Source: Planctomicrobium piriforme
Lineage (GTDB): Bacteria; Planctomycetota; Planctomycetia; Pirellulales; UBA1268
NCBI GenBank assembly: GCA_945871035.1
Contig: CAMBUD010000018.1
Coordinates: 1-37,706 of the forward strand
DNA length: 37,706 nt
Direction of reading: 5' to 3'
Numbering within the stretch: position 1 is the first letter of the stretch; each line of letters starts with the position of its first letter. The position numbers and the translations under genes were made by a program. The notes beneath the pieces were generated by a model that had not been told where the DNA came from, made no database searches, and saw nothing but the letters and a program-made list of their open reading frames with translations. Below are positions 33,891-37,706 of the stretch, piece by piece.

Positions 33891-35545
33891 CAGAAAGCGA
33901 AGGCGCCCGCGAGTTGAGCACAGGCATAGAGACTGGACCAAAAGAGACCGAGCACAACCACCGGCACGACAAGGGCTGTTACGACGGCACCGGGGAGTGA
34001 CACCAGCGAAAACGACTCGCCGACTCGGTCGAGCGGAGGCGGATCGAATGTCATCACCTTGAGAACGCGCAGATAGTAGAACAGGCTGACAACCGTGTTG
34101 ATGCCACCAACCACGAGCAGCACGAGCATCAGTGGCCGCTCGGCACTGACCGCAATCGCCTCGACAAGGCTGGCAAAAACCAGGAACTTTGCAACAAATC
34201 CGGCCAGCGGCGGCAGTCCAATCAAACTCACCAGCACAACGGCAGTCGCCACAACGATGCCAGGGCTTGAGTGAACCAAACCGGCGTACGAACTGATCTC
34301 TTCGCTCCGGAGTTTGTTGCGCAACAAAGCCACGATGGCAAAGGCACCGAGGTTCATAAAGACATAGGTTCCCAGATAGAAGACGACTGCACTGATGGCC
34401 GCACGGGCACCAGCAGGCGCAACCCCCACCATGGCCACAGCCGCAGCGACTGCCATCATCAGATAACCAGCGTGGGCAATCGTTGAATAGGCCAGCAGGC
34501 GTTTCATGTTGGTCTGGCCATAAGCCGCTAAGTTGCCCAGCGTGCAGGTGACAGCCGCCATCAGGCCGATCAGATACACCATGAAGTGCCGTGTGTCAGC
34601 TAGGGCCACGAGCACCTGCGCCTGTGCCACCTGCATGGAGCCATCCCCTTCCGGGGGCACTCCCAAACTAAAAGCCACACGCAGCAGCAGCGCCACTGCC
34701 GCTGCCTTGCTGGCCACTGACAGGAAGGCCCCCACCTCTGCCGCCGCTCCTTCAAACACGTCGGGGCACCAGAAGTGAAAGGGCACCGCCGAGAGCTTGA
34801 ATGCCAGGCCGACTGCCACCATCAATCCACCCAACACCAGCACCATGCTGCCATCGCCACCGGCGCCGGCAATCCGGGCCAGTTCAGCGGCCATGCTGGG
34901 AAAGTGGCACGTGCCCAGAACTCCTGCTAGCAGGCTGATGCCGTAGAGCATGACCCCAGCAGAACCCGCTCCATAGACGGCGTATTTGATCGCTGCTTCA
35001 GAGCTTGTTTTCCGACCTTTTAAGAGCCCGGCCAAGGCATACGATGGCACGCTCGCCATTTCGACTGCCATGAAGAGCATCAAGAGGTGGTTCGCCGATA
35101 CCATTAAACACATGCCGATTGCTGCCCCGAGCACGAGCGTGTAGAAATCCGCGCCGTCCTCATGATCTGGAATGCCGGAGACTTTTGTGAACAGGATGTA
35201 CAGCACAAGAAAACCGGCGAGCAGGAGCCGCAGATAGGCCGTCAGTGAGTCAAACACAAGCAGGCCTGTAAAGATTTCTTGCCGGGAGGAAATCGTTTGC
35301 ACAGCACTCGACGACAGCCACAAAGAGCCGGGCAGATCCCGAAAATCAATCCAGGCAAACCAGAGGGCAAAGCACACGCCGCCCAGTGCCACGATTCCCG
35401 AATCGAGTCGACGCAGCAGCGGCACAATGCGGCACAGCAGCAGCAGCACGATGGTGGTTGCCAAGCACAATTCTGGTCGAAATAAAGGCAACGATACAGC
35501 GAGCGTGTCGTTGAGCGAGCCGGTAATAAGCGTTCCAAGATTCAC
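33890..35545 (-). CDS. nuoN: NADH-quinone oxidoreductase subunit N
   Basis: NuoN is one of three antiporter-like proton-pumping membrane subunits of complex I. The sequence is almost all membrane helices. The key lysine helix is LAFKLSAVPFHFWCPDVFEGA, the glutamate helix is LLMLFMAVEMASVPSYALAGL, and MKRLLAYSTIAHAGYLMM is the second lysine/histidine region. GLPPLAGFVAKFLVFASL lies near the end. Length (551 aa) is above the 485 of Escherichia coli. The start is GTG 35545, with AGGGA upstream. It lies 71 nt after nuoM, and its stop overlaps the next ATG. Confidence 0.93.
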   Translation of the reverse strand: MNLGTLITGSLNDTLAVSLPLFRPELCLATTIVLLLLCRIVPLLRRLDSGIVALGGVCFALWFAWIDFRDLPGSLWLSSSAVQTISSRQEIFTGLLVFDSLTAYLRLLLAGFLVLYILFTKVSGIPDHEDGADFYTLVLGAAIGMCLMVSANHLLMLFMAVEMASVPSYALAGLLKGRKTSSEAAIKYAVYGAGSAGVMLYGISLLAGVLGTCHFPSMAAELARIAGAGGDGSMVLVLGGLMVAVGLAFKLSAVPFHFWCPDVFEGAAAEVGAFLSVASKAAAVALLLRVAFSLGVPPEGDGSMQVAQAQVLVALADTRHFMVYLIGLMAAVTCTLGNLAAYGQTNMKRLLAYSTIAHAGYLMMAVAAAVAMVGVAPAGARAAISAVVFYLGTYVFMNLGAFAIVALLRNKLRSEEISSYAGLVHSSPGIVVATAVVLVSLIGLPPLAGFVAKFLVFASLVEAIAVSAERPLMLVLLVVGGINTVVSLFYYLRVLKVMTFDPPPLDRVGESFSLVSLPGAVVTALVVPVVVLGLFWSSLYACAQLAGAFAF

Positions 35546-35616
35546 GTCGACGTTTTCCCTTTTCTAATTGTCTCGTGCCCAACAAAGCGTGCAGGGGCCT
35601 CATCCAATGGGTATGG

Positions 35617-37449
35617 CTAGCGAATGGCTTCTGGATCTGTAGCGGTGCTGGCAGTGCCCGCGGGGGCCACAACCCGCGCGTCGTGCACGCGACGGGTCCA
35701 GTCGGCCAGCGTTTCAACCTGCCGGTTCACCGTCGGTGTGACATAACGAAACAGAATCTGCGGAGCCACTCCGAAAAGAATTGCCAAACTGACAAGCGGC
35801 ACTGCAATCGACAGTTCGCGGGGGGTGATCGGTGTTAAGGCTTCACCGTGCGGCCCCTTGTATTCGGCCCCCAAGTAGACGCGCTGAATCGCCCACAAAA
35901 TGTAGGCCGCCGTCAGAATCACCGTAAAGGCAGAGATCACAGCCAGTCCGCGGCTGTAATTCCAACTGGCGAGCGTTACCAGCACTTCACCGATAAAACC
36001 GCACAAACCAGGCAGGCCCAAGCCGGCAAAAAAGACCACGATCGCCAGCCCGCTGGTGACTGGCAAACGGTTAAAAATACCGCCGAACTCATCGAGGTTG
36101 CGATGGTGCACCCGGTCGTAGAGCACGCCCACCATAAAAAACATACCGGCCGAGCTAATGCCATGGGCAAGCATCTGAAACATGGCTCCGTTGACGCCCT
36201 GCGCCCAAGCTTCCCAGCGGTACTCGTGTCCGGCCACTGCGCTCCAAACGCCAAGGCCCAGCATCACATACCCCATGTGGCTGACGGAGCTGTACGCCAC
36301 CATCCGCTTAAAATCTTTCTGGGCAAGCGCCGCAAACGCTCCGTACACCATTGAGACTACGCCAAGTCCGCACACCAACCATGCCAATGAAAGCCCAGCT
36401 CCCGGGCAGATCGGATAACAGATTCGCAGAATGCCATAGCCGCCCAGTTTGAGAAGCACCCCAGCCAAAATCATTGAGATCGGTGTGGGGGCTTCAACGT
36501 GGGCATCGGGGAGCCAGGTGTGCACTGGCACCACCGGCACTTTGATTACAAATCCAATCAGCAGCAGTAAAAAGGCCCATGTCTCCAAACTCATTCCCCA
36601 GACCTGTGCAGCAGCAAATGGTGACTGTGGCTGTTGGCCAATCTGCGCCAATGCCATGAGGTTAAAGGTGTGCAGTGGCGCCTGGGCTGCATGGATCACA
36701 GCCATTGCTTCGGTGCGTGCCACGCCATCAAGCGCCGGACTGACAACGTGTGCGGCGAGCAATTGTTCATCGGAAAGCGCCCGCAAATCGCTGGCAAAGT
36801 AGAGCATCAAAATTGCCAGCAACATCAGCACGCTGCCCAGCAGCGTGTAGAGGAAAAATTTGATGGCCGCATACTCGCGACGCGGGCCACCCCAGATACC
36901 GATCAAAAAATACATCGGCAGCAGCATCACTTCCCAGAAAACATAGAAAAGGAAAAAGTCGAGTGCGACAAAAACGCCCAGCATGCCCGTTTCCAGCAGT
37001 AAAAATAGCACGAAATAGGCCTTCACATGCTTGCCGATCGGCCAACTTGCCGCCGCCGCCAGCATCGAAAGAAACGTCGTTAACACCACGAGGGGCATGC
37101 TGATCCCGTCGACCCCCAGCAGGTATTCGATACCGAATGCCTCGATCCACGGCAGCTTAACCACCCCCTGCATCCCTGCCTCACCAACGCTGAACTGTGC
37201 CGCTTGTGGTACTCCAAACAGGGCGGGCACCGCCATCCATAGCGAGAGGGCGAAAACAGCCGCCGTTGTCAGCAAGCCAATCCAGCGAATGAATTCCTCG
37301 CGACCTTTGGGAATGATCGGTAACGCGAGAATGAGGGCGACCAGCGCCGGCAGAAAGACGATTGCCGAAAGAGGCCAAAGAGCAGGCTGCGTGAGCGAAG
37401 GCATCGAAGACGCAAGCAAAGGAATCATGAGCGAAGGCATCGGTGGCAT
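35617..37449 (-). CDS. nuoM: NADH-quinone oxidoreductase subunit M
   Basis: NuoM is a proton-pumping antiporter-like subunit of complex I. Typical blocks are GVDGISMPLVVLTTFL, FVFWEVMLLPMYFLIGIWGG-type with the conserved glutamate (YVFWEVMLLP), IKVPVVPVHTWLPDAHVEAPT, and DFKRMVAYSSVSHMGYVMLG. A loop of about 50 residues (around 228-280) between helices is longer than usual. Length is 610 aa, against about 510 in Escherichia coli. The first 15 residues (MPPMPSLMIPLLASS) precede a second MPSLTQP, so the start could be any of several ATGs. It lies between nuoL and nuoN on the minus strand. Confidence 0.93.
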   Translation of the reverse strand: MPPMPSLMIPLLASSMPSLTQPALWPLSAIVFLPALVALILALPIIPKGREEFIRWIGLLTTAAVFALSLWMAVPALFGVPQAAQFSVGEAGMQGVVKLPWIEAFGIEYLLGVDGISMPLVVLTTFLSMLAAAASWPIGKHVKAYFVLFLLLETGMLGVFVALDFFLFYVFWEVMLLPMYFLIGIWGGPRREYAAIKFFLYTLLGSVLMLLAILMLYFASDLRALSDEQLLAAHVVSPALDGVARTEAMAVIHAAQAPLHTFNLMALAQIGQQPQSPFAAAQVWGMSLETWAFLLLLIGFVIKVPVVPVHTWLPDAHVEAPTPISMILAGVLLKLGGYGILRICYPICPGAGLSLAWLVCGLGVVSMVYGAFAALAQKDFKRMVAYSSVSHMGYVMLGLGVWSAVAGHEYRWEAWAQGVNGAMFQMLAHGISSAGMFFMVGVLYDRVHHRNLDEFGGIFNRLPVTSGLAIVVFFAGLGLPGLCGFIGEVLVTLASWNYSRGLAVISAFTVILTAAYILWAIQRVYLGAEYKGPHGEALTPITPRELSIAVPLVSLAILFGVAPQILFRYVTPTVNRQVETLADWTRRVHDARVVAPAGTASTATDPEAIR

Positions 37450-37544
37450 GGCAAGAATCCGTCGGGGTGTCTGGTGGGTGTTGTTGAGTTGGGGTGTCTG
37501 GTTGTGCTGATCTGGTGGCGAACGTGCTGTCTATTTTTTTGTTT

Positions 37545-37706
37545 CTACGCGGAAAAGCCCGAGCGAAACAGGAGGCTTGCTAATACGAAAATCGCCACCG
37601 TGCCGATCACAATGAACATCACGTATTGACGGAGGTGGCCGGTTTGCAGTTTTTTTAGTTCGATGCCCACATGCCACGTTGTGCTGGCAGTGGCATCGAC
37701 CAATCC
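37545..37706 (-). CDS. nuoL: NADH-quinone oxidoreductase subunit L, C-terminal end only
   Basis: The frame is open from the window edge to TAG at 37545-37547 and gives 53 residues. It reads GLVDATASTTWHVGIELKKL, then QTGHLRQYVMFIVIGTVAIF and a final hydrophobic helix. The QTGxLRQY step before the last helix is typical of the NuoL C-terminus. The position before nuoM and nuoN fits the nuoL-M-N order. The 95 nt to nuoM hold no gene. Confidence 0.85.
   Translation of the reverse strand, partial: GLVDATASTTWHVGIELKKLQTGHLRQYVMFIVIGTVAIFVLASLLFRSGFSA

Overview
This window is most likely from a member of the Planctomycetota. The evidence is a set of proteins of a type I associate with that phylum: a secreted protein with an FGFYGTQWR-type motif, a 77-residue RDINVLALVKGGERYVFL-type protein, and an acidic one-transmembrane protein. 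They sit beside markers of a diderm, quinone-respiring cell: LpxA, a LptF/LptG permease, an MqnD-like menaquinone enzyme and NuoLMN. No rRNA, tRNA, CRISPR array, prophage or insertion sequence was seen. Gene density is high and the strand changes often.

Layout. At 1-5.7 kb lie a truncated secreted protein, a 1468-residue membrane-anchored TPR protein and a small TPR protein. At 5.9-6.8 kb is lpxA, convergent with a short sigma-54 activator (6.8-8.0 kb). From 8.3 to 17.7 kb there is one tightly packed operon: a membrane-anchored UrtA-type binding protein, a WspA-type chemoreceptor, CheW, CheR-TPR, a WspD-type CheW, a CheA-REC hybrid kinase and CheB. An amidase-signature enzyme faces it. From 19.3 to 25.7 kb come the acidic membrane protein, an M32 carboxypeptidase whose stop codon lies in a tandem repeat, a BshB1-type deacetylase, a small conserved protein, XerC and a NarL-type regulator. 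From 25.9 to 31.9 kb come hemC, comFC, a LptF/LptG permease, a lipoprotein, fliW, csrA and an mqnD-like gene. The last 6 kb is a minus-strand run: nuoL (3' end only), nuoM, nuoN, an unknown gene, tatD and a thioredoxin-fold gene.

The most interesting region is 6.8-19.3 kb. Its receptor, adaptor, CheR-TPR, WspD-like adaptor, CheA-REC and CheB genes follow the wspABCDEF order of the Pseudomonas surface-sensing system. The diguanylate cyclase output gene (wspR) is absent from the window. In front of the receptor sits a urea/amide-type periplasmic binding protein whose stop codon overlaps the receptor start codon. A sigma-54 activator without a sensor domain diverges from the operon and an amidase converges on it. 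My inference is a Wsp-type signalling pathway rewired to sense a small nitrogen compound, with an unidentified output. A second regulatory point is a fliW-csrA pair with no flagellar genes nearby and a possible CsrA-type hairpin in the fliW leader.
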